Below, one piece after another: positions 12,259 to 24,816 of a stretch of DNA of 64,000 nucleotides (its first letter is position 1; every line of letters begins with the position of its first letter). This stretch comes from Calvatia gigantea (Eukaryota; Basidiomycota; Agaricomycetes; Agaricales; Lycoperdaceae). Below the pieces are notes generated by a model. It saw nothing but the letters and a program-made list of their open reading frames with translations. It made no database searches and had not been told where the DNA came from. The DNA is taken from NCBI GenBank assembly GCA_025093985.1, contig JACAAK010000007.1:434001-498000 (forward strand), written 5' to 3'. Both the position numbers and the translations under genes were made by a program.

Positions 12259-12361
12259 TGGACGCTACGAGGATCGAACTCGTGATCTTATACAATTTCC
12301 GTGAGGAACCCATGGTCACACACTGTGCAAAGCATACGCCATACCACTAGGCCAAGCGCCC
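12259..12361 (-). tRNA. tRNA-Ala (anticodon TGC) with ~31-nt intron
   Basis: Reads alanine codons GCN. Acceptor stem GGGCGCT/AGCGTCC pairs fully and includes the G3-U70 wobble that identifies tRNA-Ala. The D arm has GCC...GGC; the anticodon stem TATGC/GTATA (one G-U) encloses loop TTTGCA+T with anticodon TGC; the variable loop is 5 nt; the T arm is ACGAG-TTCGATC-CTCGT; discriminator A. An intron of about 31 nt sits after position 37, the canonical place for nuclear tRNA introns. The internal B box (GTTCGATCC) is intact. CCA is not encoded beyond the normal discriminator. D-stem pairing at position 13-22 is imperfect, which slightly lowers certainty. Confidence 0.9.
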
Positions 12362-12411
12362 ACTCAAAGTGAAAGTCGATGATGGAGTTCTGAACCTCCC
12401 GTCAATTTATT

Positions 12412-12690
12412 TCACTGACGTTCGACTGGAACACCAAGCAGCTCCAAAAGTTCCGCAATTACATTATCGCCCTGGGGATCGAACACGACATCTGTGGGGC
12501 GTTTGAAGCCTCTGGTGATGGGCACGAGATAGTGTCGACTACAGAAGGTTAAATCCGACGTCCACCTCCGTACCCAATCCCAGAATCTGTTCAACCAGTG
12601 TATTTGATCGGTCGTTGCAGCCTCCTGGGACTGGGAGACGTAGTATGGAGACGCATCAAGGTAAGTCACAACTCTGGGGGGATGATTCAA
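12412..12690 (-). CDS. Possible last exon of a small hypothetical protein
   Basis: An open frame ends ...AELLELLGVPVERQ-stop at 12412. It reads as a soluble, mixed alpha protein with a W-rich middle (WLNRFWDWVRRW) and no recognised domain. A plausible acceptor (CCCCCCAG) lies at the upper boundary near 12675, implying at least one upstream exon towards 12820. A candidate first exon with MSGPAADRN and donor GTGAGT is there, but phases do not join cleanly. Treat the start as unresolved and the gene as tentative. Confidence 0.35.
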   Translation of the reverse strand: MNHPPRVVTYLDASPYYVSQSQEAATTDQIHWLNRFWDWVRRWTSDLTFCSRHYLVPITRGFKRPTDVVFDPQGDNVIAELLELLGVPVERQ

Positions 12691-13014
12691 GCTTAGTCAA
12701 GCTCAGAACACCCAATTCTTGCTTCAATCTCAGCCATTCGGGGGGGCTTCCACGTAACAAAAACACGCACCGCTTCGACCCTGGAAGAGACTACTTGCTT
12801 CGTACTCACCGTTTCGGTCCGCAGCCGGACCGCTCATGCTGCACCTGGCCCGTCGAAGAGGTATTCCATTGAACTTCGCAGTTCCCTGTCCAGCTGACGA
12901 CTTTCAAGAAAATGCCACCGGGTGATCCACGAAAAAATAGAAGCAACATTATTTTCATATGCCCTCAAAGATTGCTATAAGTATTGAAGCAAGAGGCAAG
13001 CCACTCATCCCGAG

Positions 13015-14355
13015 ATGGCTCGTCTTCCAGTCTGCATCACCATCTGTCTGTTCTTTATTGAGGCGGCTTATGCTGCTTCACGTACAACCCCACCTGCGGG
13101 AGCCAAGATAGTCCGTGCTGGGACCACAACTACCGGAGAATTCAAGACCGTCACCTCAGCGGTCAACGCCCTGCCGAACGACAGCAGCTCCCAAGTCATA
13201 TTTATCTTTCCTGGAACGTATAACGAACAAGTTCCATCTATTACCCGCTCAGGGCCTCTGACCGTTCGTTGCCCTCCTCGTCGCCGTGAATCTAAACTCA
13301 CCGTAGCCAACTCAGGTTTACGGTTACACAACCGACACAACCACGTACAAAAACAACCAAGTTACTATTCAAGCTGGTGTCCCAGCGAGCCAGGCCGGAT
13401 CCAATGATGCAAGCGGTACCGTTCGCATTCATAAGAACGACTTCAAGATGTACAATGTCAATGTGAAAAATACTTTTGGTGCTGGTTCCCAAGCCATAGC
13501 CATTAGTCAGTACGGCAGTCGCGTTGGTCTCTATGCTTGCGGATTTTACGGATACCAGGATACTCTCTATGCTAATCAGGGGCACCCAAGTCTATCTCCG
13601 AGGTTACATCGAGGTTCGTCCAGGTCTGACTGCGGGTCTGTTATACTCAAAGTTATTGTAGGGAGCAACCGATTTCATTTTTGGGAGAGAAGGTCTCGCC
13701 TACTTCGGTGGGAATACCATTGCAGTCAAAGGCGCAGGGTGGGTTACAGCCAGCGGTCGAGAATCAAATGATGGTGGAAGTTGTGAGTGAATTTGGATTA
13801 TCGGTTGAACCATGAGGGTTGACGTCACCTGACGTCTCTCGACCTGGCCTCCAGATGTCTTCAACGCTAACACGATTGTAACTGCCTCCGGTGCGTCCTC
13901 AAATGTTACATCGCGCCAATACTTCGGAAGACCATGGGGCAGTGAGTCGACTCCTCTGTTAAATAAGTTCTTACCATGCTGAACCTACCAATTACTTTTC
14001 TTAGACTTCGCTAAGTATGTACCAACCAACTCTCCTCCTATCCAAACCCAAAATATCTTCGAACTCGGAGCATGTGCTGACCCGATATGTACATCGTCCA
14101 TACAGGGTCATCTTCAAGAACACCGTCGTAACTGCCCCCTTCAATAAAGCCCTCTGGTCAGTCTGGAACACGGACGATACCCGGACAGATAACATCTTGT
14201 TCGCTGAGTTTAATACAACCGGGAGCGGCGTCAACGGTGCCACTCGACCTAGTTTTGCAACTGTCCTCTCTGCTTCTCAGGCGTCCGCGTACTCTGTTGC
14301 GAGCGCAGTCGGTAGTGACTACGCGAGCTGGGTGGACATGAGCTATTTCGTGTAG
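13015..14355 (+). CDS. Secreted pectin methylesterase (carbohydrate esterase family 8), one frameshift
   Basis: Secreted enzyme that removes methyl groups from pectin homogalacturonan, opening it to polygalacturonases and lyases. A signal peptide covers residues 1-19 (LPVCITICLFFIEAAYA). Exons: 13015-13263, 13316-13613, 13662-13782, 13855-13941, 14005-14014 (only 10 nt), 14106-14355; all introns GT-AG. Family motifs in order: QAIAISQYG (first catalytic Gln), CGFYGYQDTLYAN (second Gln and Asp), GATDFIFG (nucleophile Asp), and GRPW (Arg). About 337 residues, normal for fungal CE8. The frame shifts by one extra G in GGGG at 13579-13582, immediately after YGYQDTLYANQ. Removing it restores the family sequence exactly, so it is either a read error or a recent mutation. 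Confidence 0.88.
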
Positions 14356-15205
14356 GCAAGCGGAACGTGGAGGGCTGGGGGGAGCACGAAAGAATTGTAA
14401 AAGTAGTTCTTTAAGCCAATGAATGAGGACCTTGCGGTTGTTGAGTAAAAATAACTGCCCAGTTCATATGTAACTATAAATACGTCAACGTGATGGGCAA
14501 TCCCCCCATGAACTGCAGCTGTTGTGCGGTTTTCCGTGTGTCCTGATTCCAGGTCAGACTACAACTGCATTGGGAACATATGGTGTCACTCTTTAAAGCG
14601 CTTGACAGGTATACTTTCACCACTAGGGCTCAGTCAGCAGGGAATCAACGGGCCAGGTGACTTATGTGAAGGCTCTAATATGAATGATATTGGAACGAGA
14701 CAACTTTTATAGAAGTCTGCCATGTTTGTTCGATGATGTTATGCAACACACGAACTAAGCGAGGCATAATGCAGGAGCTCCAGTCACAGCATTACTTGGA
14801 TGTGCCCTCAAACCTCCGAAATGCTCCTAAAGAATGCCGATGTCATCGTAACAGCAAAGGCGTGTAAGGTTCTGGGCTTTCATCCCCACGAGGCACGGGC
14901 AGGTACAGTCATACCCTGTTTAGGTGCTATGACCAAGGGTACGGAATGGCGTGAGACGGGCGTTCGGCTAAGCCTATGATATTGCGTTTGCCGACATCGT
15001 AGCGCTCTCTAAGCGATGCGTCGCTTCAGTACAAGCGATGGTGATACTCTAATTATACTCTCCGTTAGCACTTATCAATGCAAGATCGGATGATCTTTTC
15101 TCCTTTAGGGACAACCGGGAGTGGAAGTAATTGACAAGGCTCACTAGGGGAGAGATGCGACAAGAGTACATACAAATCGGACACAAACTGAAGGGTAGAT
15201 TATGA
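14356..15205. other. Intergenic between pectinesterase and FEN1 3' ends
   Basis: Convergent-gene spacer (pectinesterase on + ends at 14355, FEN1 on - ends at 15206). No coding frame or repeat recognised. Confidence 0.45.
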
Positions 15206-16891
15206 TCACTTCCGTTTCGTCTTCTTGCCTGTCCTGGAATCTGCTTTGTCATCGCCCTGGAATGTGTCAGGGGACAGTGGTGGGTGTTATAATGTTCACT
15301 CACTTTCCGCTTTGTTCCTTTGGCCCTATCGTCAACCTTGGCAGTCGGTGCGGCTTTATCTTTAGGTTTTGCGGTGAAGAAGCCATCTAACCGGCCTTGT
15401 TGCTTGGTATTCAGGAATTTCTGTAGCTTTTCGGCACCTTTGCGCACACGATCCTCACTAATATGTCCAATCGGCTTAGGAACAGTGGGAGTGATTATTG
15501 AGCTTACTTAAATCCCTTCTCGGTTACTAAAAATTGCACCAGCCCATCGATATCGGGGTTTTTCCATTCAATCTGGATAAATTAAACCTGTAATGAGCAA
15601 TTTATCACTTTGAAATGCACCAACTTCCATACCTCAACTTCATCAGCAGGTATCACTTCTGGCTTTTCGAATAGTTTCTTGGCCTCTTCCCAAGGCCATT
15701 CCTCCGGAAGTTTGATCCCACCCGATCCTTTCCCCTTACTCTTCTTGGGCTTTTTCTTGGGTGCATCTTCATCTGGTTCAACATCTGAGGTTGGGGCTGG
15801 CTCCTCTTCGGGCTCATTATCGGATGCAGCGGCTGCTTGTTTTTCTGCGACTCTGCGGAGGGGTGAGTGGTAGCGCAAGGATACAAATAACTTGGTTCAC
15901 CTCTCTCTCAGGTGAGAGATGACGTCAGCTAGGCCCCCATGTTCTCGGGTCAGTTTTAGAGCAGACTTGGGACCAATTCCCTTGATGGGTTCTAGGTAGT
16001 CACACCCCAATAGGATACACAAGTCAATGAACTGACAATGTTTAAGTTGGAGATTTTCCTTGAAGTCCTGAACCGCCCACCTGGCTCATGTTCATATCAA
16101 GGCCTTTCAACGCGGCTTGAAGGTTAATTTCACTGATTGGCTGTTTCTTGGCTTCCGAGAATGTAAGGTGCCGGTAGAGGATCGGTGCATTGAATGTGAG
16201 AGTATCCATGTCCTCAGACCCGGCTGCATATACCTAGCTCAGTGTTAATATTCTGAATAGCAGAAGAATCGTGAACCTTACCTTGCCGCCACGAGCAAGT
16301 TCAGCACATTGTGCTTCAGCCTCGGAAGGTGCCTAGAGCGCTTTGAGTGGATATATGCGTACAAAAAATCGGACATACGACAATGACAGGGATGCCCATC
16401 AACTTGAGAAGTTTTATGCATTCCTCATTGTGCTGCTTCGTCACTTTGACTGTCCGTCTTGAGAAACGGTCCACGTCTTCCGCCGTACCTGTCTCCTTTG
16501 CTTCTTCACCTTCTTCCTTTGCTTCTTCACGTCGTTCAAATCGTTTGGACAACTACGGATCCTCAGCGGCGACCTGAAACACGACAAGAAACTCACATAC
16601 CACTCCTTTTTTAAGTTCGGGCGGTTTCCCATCGAACACGTACGCTGGCTTGATGCCGTTTTCGACAATACGTATCGTGCGGTAGAAGAATCCCATGAGA
16701 TGACTGGTTGTTTCACCAGCGTCGTTGGTAAGCATCTCACCATCCTTCTGCCGCACGGCGATGAGGAATTGGTATATCGACATAGATGCGTCTATCGCAA
16801 CTTTGCGGCCGAATAGGGTCTTAATGTCATGTTCCTTAATCGCAGCCGGTGCATGTTGCGAGATGAGTCCGGTGAGGCCTTTGATACCCAT
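15206..16891 (-). CDS. FEN1: Flap endonuclease 1 (FEN1/Rad27)
   Basis: Nuclear structure-specific nuclease that removes 5' flaps during Okazaki fragment maturation and long-patch base excision repair. Nine exons join without any break: 16891-16601, 16552-16379, 16332-16282, 16233-16081, 16031-15901, 15852-15633, 15572-15508, 15457-15304, 15256-15206, giving 429 residues. The start [12 protein letters not shown] is invariant for the family. N-domain: [25 protein letters not shown]-domain: [42 protein letters not shown] (helix-hairpin-helix). The C-terminus has the PCNA-binding PIP box (QGRLDGFF) and a basic nuclear-localisation tail ([10 protein letters not shown]). An acidic-basic disordered insert ([11 protein letters not shown]...[11 protein letters not shown]) after the HhH region is longer than in yeast, as often seen in basidiomycetes. 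The upstream neighbour gap is 1.1 kb. Confidence 0.97.
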
Positions 16892-18024
16892 TGGAGTCGC
16901 GAGCAAGCCAAACTTGGCGGTCTGTCACACAAACGCGAGTACGAATGTGACGTAACGCGTCGTCAGATTTTCGGCCTTTCCCAAAGAGCTCATTCCGCTG
17001 TCCCCGTCATCAGATCCCCACACCCTGTCGAGCAGTTTTCACCGCCAGCACCGGCGTCGTCGCAGTTGCGCCTTTCCGATTTACATTTCCAAGGTGCTCT
17101 TTTTATTCTTGGACTTGGCATGATAATCTCGACTCCCTCAACACGCCCACAGTAGTGCGAGATTCCTCCTGCTTGAGAATAGGAGATACCTCAGAAGCGT
17201 GGGCTCTCACAACATGTCACCTCATGTATGGATCCGGCGGTTCCTCTTCTCCACCCCGGCCGCAAGTGCATGAACCGAGGACGGGGCATGTCATCCACCT
17301 GGTATCAATAAAACTTCAATCCCACAATCAGGACGGGTTTGGGAAAACCAGTACTCGTAGACAACTGGCGCATTTTATCCCATCCTCGGATTGAAATCAG
17401 TGCGACTTTCGCTATTCTAGGCTTAGTTGGTCATCTGTGTCCTTTGAAAAACTCACGAACAATGAAAGCACCACCTGGGTTTTGATGGCTTAAATTTTTC
17501 CCCTGCTCGTTCCATGGGCGTACATTTTCGCCCGGACCCTTGTGCATCCAGAACGCAAACGCATTCTTGGAGGATTTATCCATTGCGTTTCAAATCGCAG
17601 TCGGTCCGTCGCCCCATGGCACGGCCCCAACAGGTTTCAAGTACCCATCATGCTAATCCTCGGTTCCGAGATATACAAGGTATTTGCCACCCCCACCAAC
17701 TGAAAAATGAGCTCCGAGAGTATCTAATTACGTATTAGGCAGTCGTTGTGAGGTCAGGAGCCGAGATAACTCAAACGCGGCCGGAAAACATCAGTGGGAA
17801 ACCGCCGCATCACTGCATCACTCTCCATCACAGCACGCGAAGCTCCACCCACATATGGTTATGATCGCGGGGCGCCAAGTACATAAATAATTACTCGCTA
17901 CAGGCTATTTGAACATTCCTGTCCCACAAAAACACACACGTCCCCTTGGAGGTCGTTTCCATCCACTGCTCTCTTTTCAACAGTCATTCTTTATTCCCCC
18001 CTGGTTCAGGACCTCTTCTCGGAA
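16892..18024. other. Divergent intergenic region, FEN1 / DUF6534
   Basis: FEN1 is transcribed leftwards from 16891 and the DUF6534 gene rightwards from 18025, so this 1.1-kb stretch should carry both promoters. No gene recognised. Confidence 0.4.
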
Positions 18025-19957
18025 ATGGCATCACCGCTACCTGCAACTATTCAAGGCATAATTCACCGTACGCTAGGAGCAGTTTATATCGGCTTTGCAG
18101 TCGCGTGCGTGGTATATGGGATCCTGATCACTCAGGTATTCCATTACTTTCGCGGGTATCCCCTGGACAAATCGGTATTCAAAATCACGGTGAGGTCTCA
18201 ACGCTCAGGAATACATAGTAGACGTATTGATTGGGATCTAGGTGCTTATTCTCGTGTACGTTCGTTCGACTTCGAGTTCTGCTCGTTCGTTCAAGCTTCC
18301 CTAGGCTTTTGGAGACCACAGACCAAGCGCTCATGGGACATATCGCTTATTACTACGCTATCGCTAATTACGGGCAATGGGCCGTGCTGTTGAAAGCCTC
18401 AATGCTTTGGTACGTTGTCTTGTCCCTATCAAGGACCTCCAGCTCATTCAACCTCGCCTAGGTCCCCCGTTGTAAGAATTTTTCTCTCATTACCAAAATA
18501 TCACTGACCAACACATACCATCAGTCACAAATCACAATTGGGGTAAATAGTTCCATTCGTGTAAACGAGGCATGCGGGAAGTTGACACTGATTGGCCCTC
18601 AGGCTGTCGTGGGAGCGATTGTCAAGACGTAAGTATTTAATCCTCTTCGGGAGCGCCGTGTGATTTTTGATATGTTAACGTACTACGTAGTTATTTCGGC
18701 CTTCGGGTTTGGCGATGTAAGTCGGATTTCTCCTTGTGCTCTATGCTCCTTGGGCGAAAAATACTTATCGATGGGTCTCGCTTGCAGTCAGCGGCCGCAA
18801 TATTTACATTACCGGGTTAATTGTGAGCGCCCACATCTTAAAAAGGTTTAGAGGCGCTGATAGAAACTTCTCCAGATATTATTGACATTCGCACAACTGG
18901 GATTGGCCATCTGTATGTGTTCGGGTTATTCCTAGTGACCGCTTGGCTGATATCCACATTTTTTTAAGCGTATTCAATTCGAGCGTTCGTCCCTTTTGAT
19001 TGACATCCCATGGAATTGTGCCGACTGACTCTTCCCATAGTTTTATGCTCCCAAGCCTCTTCGCGGCACACAAACTTCAAGTAGGTGTCCTCAAGAGTTG
19101 TTCATGATATGCACTTCAAACATCTCAAACTCAATTTAGGTTCTCGGTTCAATCTCTTTGGGAACAGGTGTTCTCACCGATGTAATGACCGCTGCTACAC
19201 TCTGTTTCTTCCTCAATCGGTTGCGAACAGGGCACAAAACGTGTGTCACAAAATTCACCATAGGGAAGACCCGTTGAATCCTGTTTTTAGATCGGATTCC
19301 CTTGTGACCATGCTCTGTAGTTACGCTATTAATACCGGAGTTTTGACGAGGTAAGATTTCAACTCCCAAGCTGGTTGATTTATGATACTAATCTGTGAAT
19401 TTATGAAAACCAGCACCGTCAGCGTGGCTACTCTTGTCCTTGTAAGCTGAGGTAGATTGACTATGTGTGACCTCAGCTCACCTGTGATGCAGTACAATGT
19501 CATGCCGGACAACAACCTCTACTTTTTGGCCACATACTTCATTTTGAGCAAACGTGAGTTCGTTTCCTGGTTACTTGGAGAATTGCGCATGATGTCGGTC
19601 TGTGTAGTGTATGCCATCTCTTTCATGGCAACGTAGGTTCTGCGTGATTACCATTTGTTTTATATCTAATCAAATCGCACTGTTACTAGTCTCAACACCC
19701 GTCGCCAAGTTCGTGGTCGAGGCACCGAACAACAGGGTGACACTACAAACCATACCAACATGTTCCATCTAGGGACTCGAGTACCCAGCATGGGCCCCAG
19801 TGATTTCGACCAATGGGACAAATTCACACCGGTATCCACTGGGAGGGGGAGGAGCACGCTTTTAGAAGTGCCACAATTCACCTACGCAAAAGATGAGTTC
19901 CCTTATAACTCGTTCCACCCCGGTGTGGGATCACAGTATGTGATACTTTCCTGCTGA
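18025..19957 (+). CDS. DUF6534 integral membrane protein (seven-helix, basidiomycete family)
   Basis: Member of a large basidiomycete family of seven-transmembrane proteins of unknown function. ATG at 18025 begins MASPLPATIQG. Many tiny exons are needed, e.g. 18025-18189, a 14-nt exon 18242-18255, then from 18305, with further exons carrying VVGAIVKTYF, GRNIYITGL, FMLPSLFAAHKL, GTGVLTDVMTAATLCFFL, DSLVTMLCSYAINTGVL, YNVMPDNNLYFLATYF and YAISFMAT. The hallmark end LNTRRQVRGRG follows the last helix, then a hydrophilic tail to the stop at 19955-19957. Helices are spaced as expected for seven segments. One junction around 18920-19040 is ambiguous (a poor donor or an unseen mini-exon), and a final intron near 19936 is possible. 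No frameshift is required. Function unknown. Confidence 0.85.
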
Positions 19958-20528
19958 TTTTCTTCCGTGCACTGAGCTTTTGTCTCAGAAAAACTTCAGT
20001 TGGGCGGGCCTTCTAGACTGTTTATATTTGTTTTGCCTATCTTTATCACTCCTTTATCCTAAGTTGTATTGTATGTTTGATTTCCTTACTTTCCTTTTTC
20101 GTTGTTGCTTTCTTGCTTTCGGGTAGCAGTGTGTATAAAATAATATTCTGTACGTATATTCACCTGATTCAACAAAGAATCTTCTTTTAGACTCTGAGAA
20201 AACGATGTCCTTTGAGAAGGCAATCCAACGAAGGGGAGGTGCTTTTATTCCCACGCTGCGCTTGAGCGGGATTAGGATGAACCTGACGGTGGGGGTCTAT
20301 CCGGGCGGCCCCTCCACCAATTCTTGAATTCATTTTCTGGTTGTTGGAAGCAGCTGTCAAGGAGCGGGGCAACCAGATAAGTCATTGTCACCGGCATCAC
20401 CCTTCCATCAAAGTTATCAAAATCGTTCGATTAACGTCACTCAACGCAAGCGGACCGACCACGAGCCGGACGTGGTAATTACAGGCTCCAATGAAGGGGT
20501 CGTGCAACTCTTCGCTCGCTTCTCTACC
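19958..20528. other. Intergenic / upstream of GH35
   Basis: T-rich stretch after the DUF6534 stop (19990-20110) is consistent with a 3' UTR. Beyond it the same frame as the GH35 first exon stays open back to 20385 but lacks an ATG before 20529. Confidence 0.4.
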
Positions 20529-23500
20529 ATGGAAAAGCCGGGTCATGGGACTAGCGCTTCGTCGATGAAGCGCAATGACTTCTTCTCACCTTTGGCTACA
20601 AATACGGCGCCATGGGAGCCACTCGACCCCCAACCTGTCAGGAGCTGGCAAAGCAAGTTTTCACACCCAGTCTCAAGTACCACAGACTCCAGGATGAAAG
20701 GGAATGGGAGTTCAAAGTGGTTGTGGACGGGGACGTGTGTAGCGACTATCATGTTGGTACTGATGTCCTTCTCGGTGTCCTCGATGGTTACTGCCAGGGC
20801 GCCGCACCCGCTTGTGCGCGCCAATGAAGCGCGGACAAGCGACGTCGCATTTGATAATTACAGTCTGATGTTAAAGGGCCAGAGAATAATGCTTTAGTAA
20901 GTCATCATCCCGACATCCTTGGCTGGAGTACACTGATTCCTCGAATTAGCTCGGGTGAATTCCACACCTTCCGCCTTCCCGTGCCATCTTTGTGGCCCGA
21001 TATTCTCCAGAAGGTCAAAGCAGCGGGACTCAATGCCGTTAGTGTATATACCCACATGGGGCTCATCAACCCGGCTCCCGGCGTCGTGGATTTCAGTGGT
21101 TTCCGAGCCCTGCAGCCATTGTATGATGCAGCGAAAGCAGCCGGTATTTGGATTGTTCTGCGGCCGGGTAAGTATTATATCCACGAATAATGTGATACAA
21201 GCTGACATTGTAAAAGGTCCTGTGAGTAACTTTGGAACCTCGTGGGCACAGCTTTCTCATGGGTTTCCAGTACATCAATGCCGAAACTACCGCAGGAGGT
21301 ATAGCGCATTGGGCAACCTCCGAGGTTGCAGGAACCTTGCGTACAAACGACACGGACTGGAAAGCGGCTTGGCAACCGTATATCCAGGGAATCATCAATG
21401 TTACTGCGCCAAATCAGATTTCGAATGGAGGACCGGTGATCGGTGGGTCACATCCGTGCATGCAGGTTTTCCCGAGTTCTGACTCGCAGATAGCCATCCA
21501 GATCGACAATGAGTATCAGCAAACCCCCATTTCCCGTGCCGAATACTTCGCTGATCTCGAAGACGCGTACCATAACTCGGATATCGTTGTTCCTTTGACA
21601 TACAACGACCCGGGTCAAGGCCGAAACTTTATTAACGGTACAGTGAGTATATGCGCGATGTTTTTCTGGAACACGCACGATTGACATAATTCTTAGGGTG
21701 CTGTCGACCTTTATGGGTAAATCTACATTCTAAGTTCTACACGGCGCCCGTTGACTCGGTTTTAGACTTGATTCATATCCGCAAGGTTTTGACTGTTCAA
21801 ACCCCACTGTCTGGAGACCTGTCACGACGAATTATCAACAGTATCATGCTCAAGTCAACCCTTCTCAGCCTTGGTATATTCCAGGTATGATTGATGCCAT
21901 TCTGTTGTCAGGTTCTCCGGCTCACTTTATCCTGTAGAATTCCAAGGCGGTTCTTTCGATGCCTGGGGACCGACCGCACCAGGTACGCACCTCGATTCAT
22001 GTCTCTCCCGAGTCAGTCGCTTACATCAATGTCAGGTTACGGACCATGTCGCGTCCTAACTGGTCCTGACTTCCAATCTGTTTTTAACCTTCAGCTGTGG
22101 GCAAGTAACGCGAAGTTGATTAATTATTATATGCTCTATGGGTAAGTCGAATTTTCGTATCATCCGCAACACAATTAATTCGTACATGGTTAGAGGAACG
22201 TCGTGGGGTGGTATTCCTTTCCCTGGCGTTTATACTTCCTACGATTATGGAGCCTCCGTGAGTTAGTTCGTCTCTACGATTTTTCAGTTTCTTATTTTGG
22301 CTATAGATCACAGAGTCTCGTGAATTGACCACAAAGTTCGACGAGCTGAAACGACAAGGGTTATTCCTTCGCAGTTCCAGAGATTTCTACATGACAGACT
22401 GGTTGGCGGACTCATCCACTGGACTCTCAGTGTCGTCGAACCCCGCAGCATTTATCACATTACTGAGAAATCCTGCCAATGGTGCTCAATTCTATGTGGC
22501 GAGACAAAGGGACTCAACCGCGACGTGAGCAACCTATCGTTTTCTGTGGCCGATTCTCTGCTCATAGCTTGGCCTAGGGTGGTCACCACCTTCAAGCTCG
22601 TTGTGACCACAAATGCTGGGATATTCCAAATCCCTACCGTCGCAAACGCGATCACACTTGGCGGGCGTGAATCCAAAGTGATAGTTACTGATTACTCCTG
22701 GGGCAGGTCTTCCAAAGCTCTCTACTCCACCGCCTCCATCTTCTTCTCTGGGACAATTGACGGGCGTGACATCCTATTCCTGCACGGAAATTCTACGCAA
22801 GATCACGAAATTTCGCTCGGCCTGACTGGGACGCGAACTGGTTTGGCTCAGCCGCCATCATCTCAAGTCAGATTTACACAAAACTCCTCGTTGACAACTA
22901 ATTACGGTTCTTGCTGGCCTGAAAGGTTTCACTACGTTGTACGACTCTGATACCCAGCTTGTCCTGTACGCCGACTCGCCGACAGCAGCCACGTTCTGGG
23001 CGCCTGTCATCCCAGGTGCAGCGAGTGACCCCTTCCGTAATTACTGGGGCATTGGCACGAACCAGACCGTCCTCGTCGGTGGACCCCACCTCGTTCGTAG
23101 TGCAAACCTTGATTCAACCGGCCAAGCACTCTCCTTGATTGGCGATCTTAAGGAGGGCGTCCGTCTCACCGTCATTGGTCCCAAGAGTGTCAGACAGGTG
23201 ACTTGGAACGGGGAGAACGTTTCTCCAGAGACCGGCGTTACTGGTCCATCTGCTATTGGCGGCACGTTTGTCGGCCAGCTGGGATTGCACAGCGACGTGA
23301 CGGGGATTACCGTCCCAAGGTTGACTAGATGGAGGTTTAAGGATAGTTTGCCCGAGGTGAACGACCTAAGCTTCAGTGATGCTTCGTGGACCTTTGGCAA
23401 ATAAGACGACGACCAACATTCCGATTAAACCCTCCTATGGAGATGGGAGGGTTTTATACGGGTGTGATTATGAATTGTGAGTGTTACCTTTCATTGGCAT

Positions 23501-24816
23501 AATCGGGAGAGTAGACTGGTGCGGTCTTATTAAAGCTGTGAGAATACCGTCCTGTGGAGGGGTCACTTCCGGTCCACGGGTCAGGAGAAGAGCTTGAATC
23601 TATCGATTAACGGCGGTGAAGGTACGTGGTTCCCGGGCATTCCCTGACAGAGTCGTGAAGCATCCGCTAGCTTTTGCTGCCAGTGTATGGCTTAACAACG
23701 CGTTTTTGCATACATCGTTTGGAAAGTGAGCAATACATGCATTCAAATTTATTCTTTAGCTGACCAAATCCACAGTTCGACCAACAATCGCAACAGCATA
23801 GAAGAGACAAATGAGAAGATTGCCATACCCGCCACTGCTTTGAAGAGTGGTGATAACGTTGTTACCGTGGTCCAGGTAAGGTTCGGCAGGCCTATAAACG
23901 CCAACTGGATTCTCACCGCATGTAGGATAACATGGGATTGGCTGAAAACGGAGGATGTACGTTACGGTATCATTTAAAATGTACTTGACTTGACGTGCCC
24001 AGCAAACCCAAATAACTCCAAGAGTCCTCGTGGTATCCGTGGCTTTAGCCTCGCGGGAGGAACCTTCGGTGACTGGAAAGTACAAGGCAAAGTTGGTGGA
24101 TACCGCAAGTGAGTCCCCCTCCGCTCCTGACTACAACCTTTACCAACGGTTCCCCTATGGACTAGCTTCCCAGATAAGACGCGGGGTATGTCGCTGTTGC
24201 TTTGGCTACGTGTCAGTTCGCTGAGCATCACCTACCAGGCGTTCTCAACGAAGGCGGACTCTTTGGGGAACGTATGGGCTGGCATTTGCCTGGATTCTCA
24301 ACCGCAGGATGGCAGCAACGCGATCTCTCGCAGGGTCTTCCCAGTCAGAAAGCTGGCGTCGGTTTCTTCGTCACTACATTTGACCTAAATATTCCCTCGT
24401 GATGTGGATGTCATGTTGTCCTTCACCTTTGGAGAGCCTCTTGGACAGCCATATCGCGCATACTTGTTTGTCAACGGATGGATGATGGGCAAGCGCATTG
24501 GAAATTTGGGGTGAGGTTCATTTATGTGGACATAGTGAGCCTAGAATTGACCATATACCCACAGACCACAGTCAAAGTTCCCAGTACACGAAGGCATCCT
24601 AAACTATCGCGGCTCAAAGTGAGTTTGTTGTTGTAGCGCAATGCCATGGAAAACATGACAATGCGGTTCCTAGTACGGTGGCTGTGGCGTTAGTGGGCAA
24701 TGACACCAAACGTCCCAATCACACCCAATCTCCAACTGGCGCTCGACGGCGTTTATGAAGGCGGTGTTGGAAATGTACAGGTCAACAACCCAGCATGGTC
24801 CCCTCAGGGGAGGTGA
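20529..24816 (+). CDS. Beta-galactosidase, glycoside hydrolase family 35, four frameshifts
   Basis: Secreted or membrane-anchored enzyme releasing beta-galactose from plant polysaccharides such as pectin side chains. ATG at 20529 (context CCATGG). A hydrophobic anchor (GTCVATIMLVLMSFSVSSM, residues ~64-86) precedes DNYSLMLKGQRIMLYSGEFH. Core exons include 20950-21167, a 5-nt microexon 21217-21221, and 21271-21435. The acid/base Glu is in AIQIDNEYQ and the nucleophile Glu in WYIPEFQGG. Later exons carry the GANTD-type sheet domains, YGCDYE...CENTVLWRGHF, GFSLAGGTFGDW and the end NNPAWSPQGR. About 18 introns of 48-60 nt. Four one-base insertions shift the frame near 22908-22912, 23396, 24394-24396 and 24692-24697. 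Removing each restores the family sequence. Either consensus errors or a gene under decay. Confidence 0.88.

Noticed and set aside
23428..23460. Inverted repeat CCCTCC...GGGAGGG like a terminator hairpin
   Set aside because: It lies inside a coding exon of GH35 (PSYGDGRVLYG) and is explained by codons.
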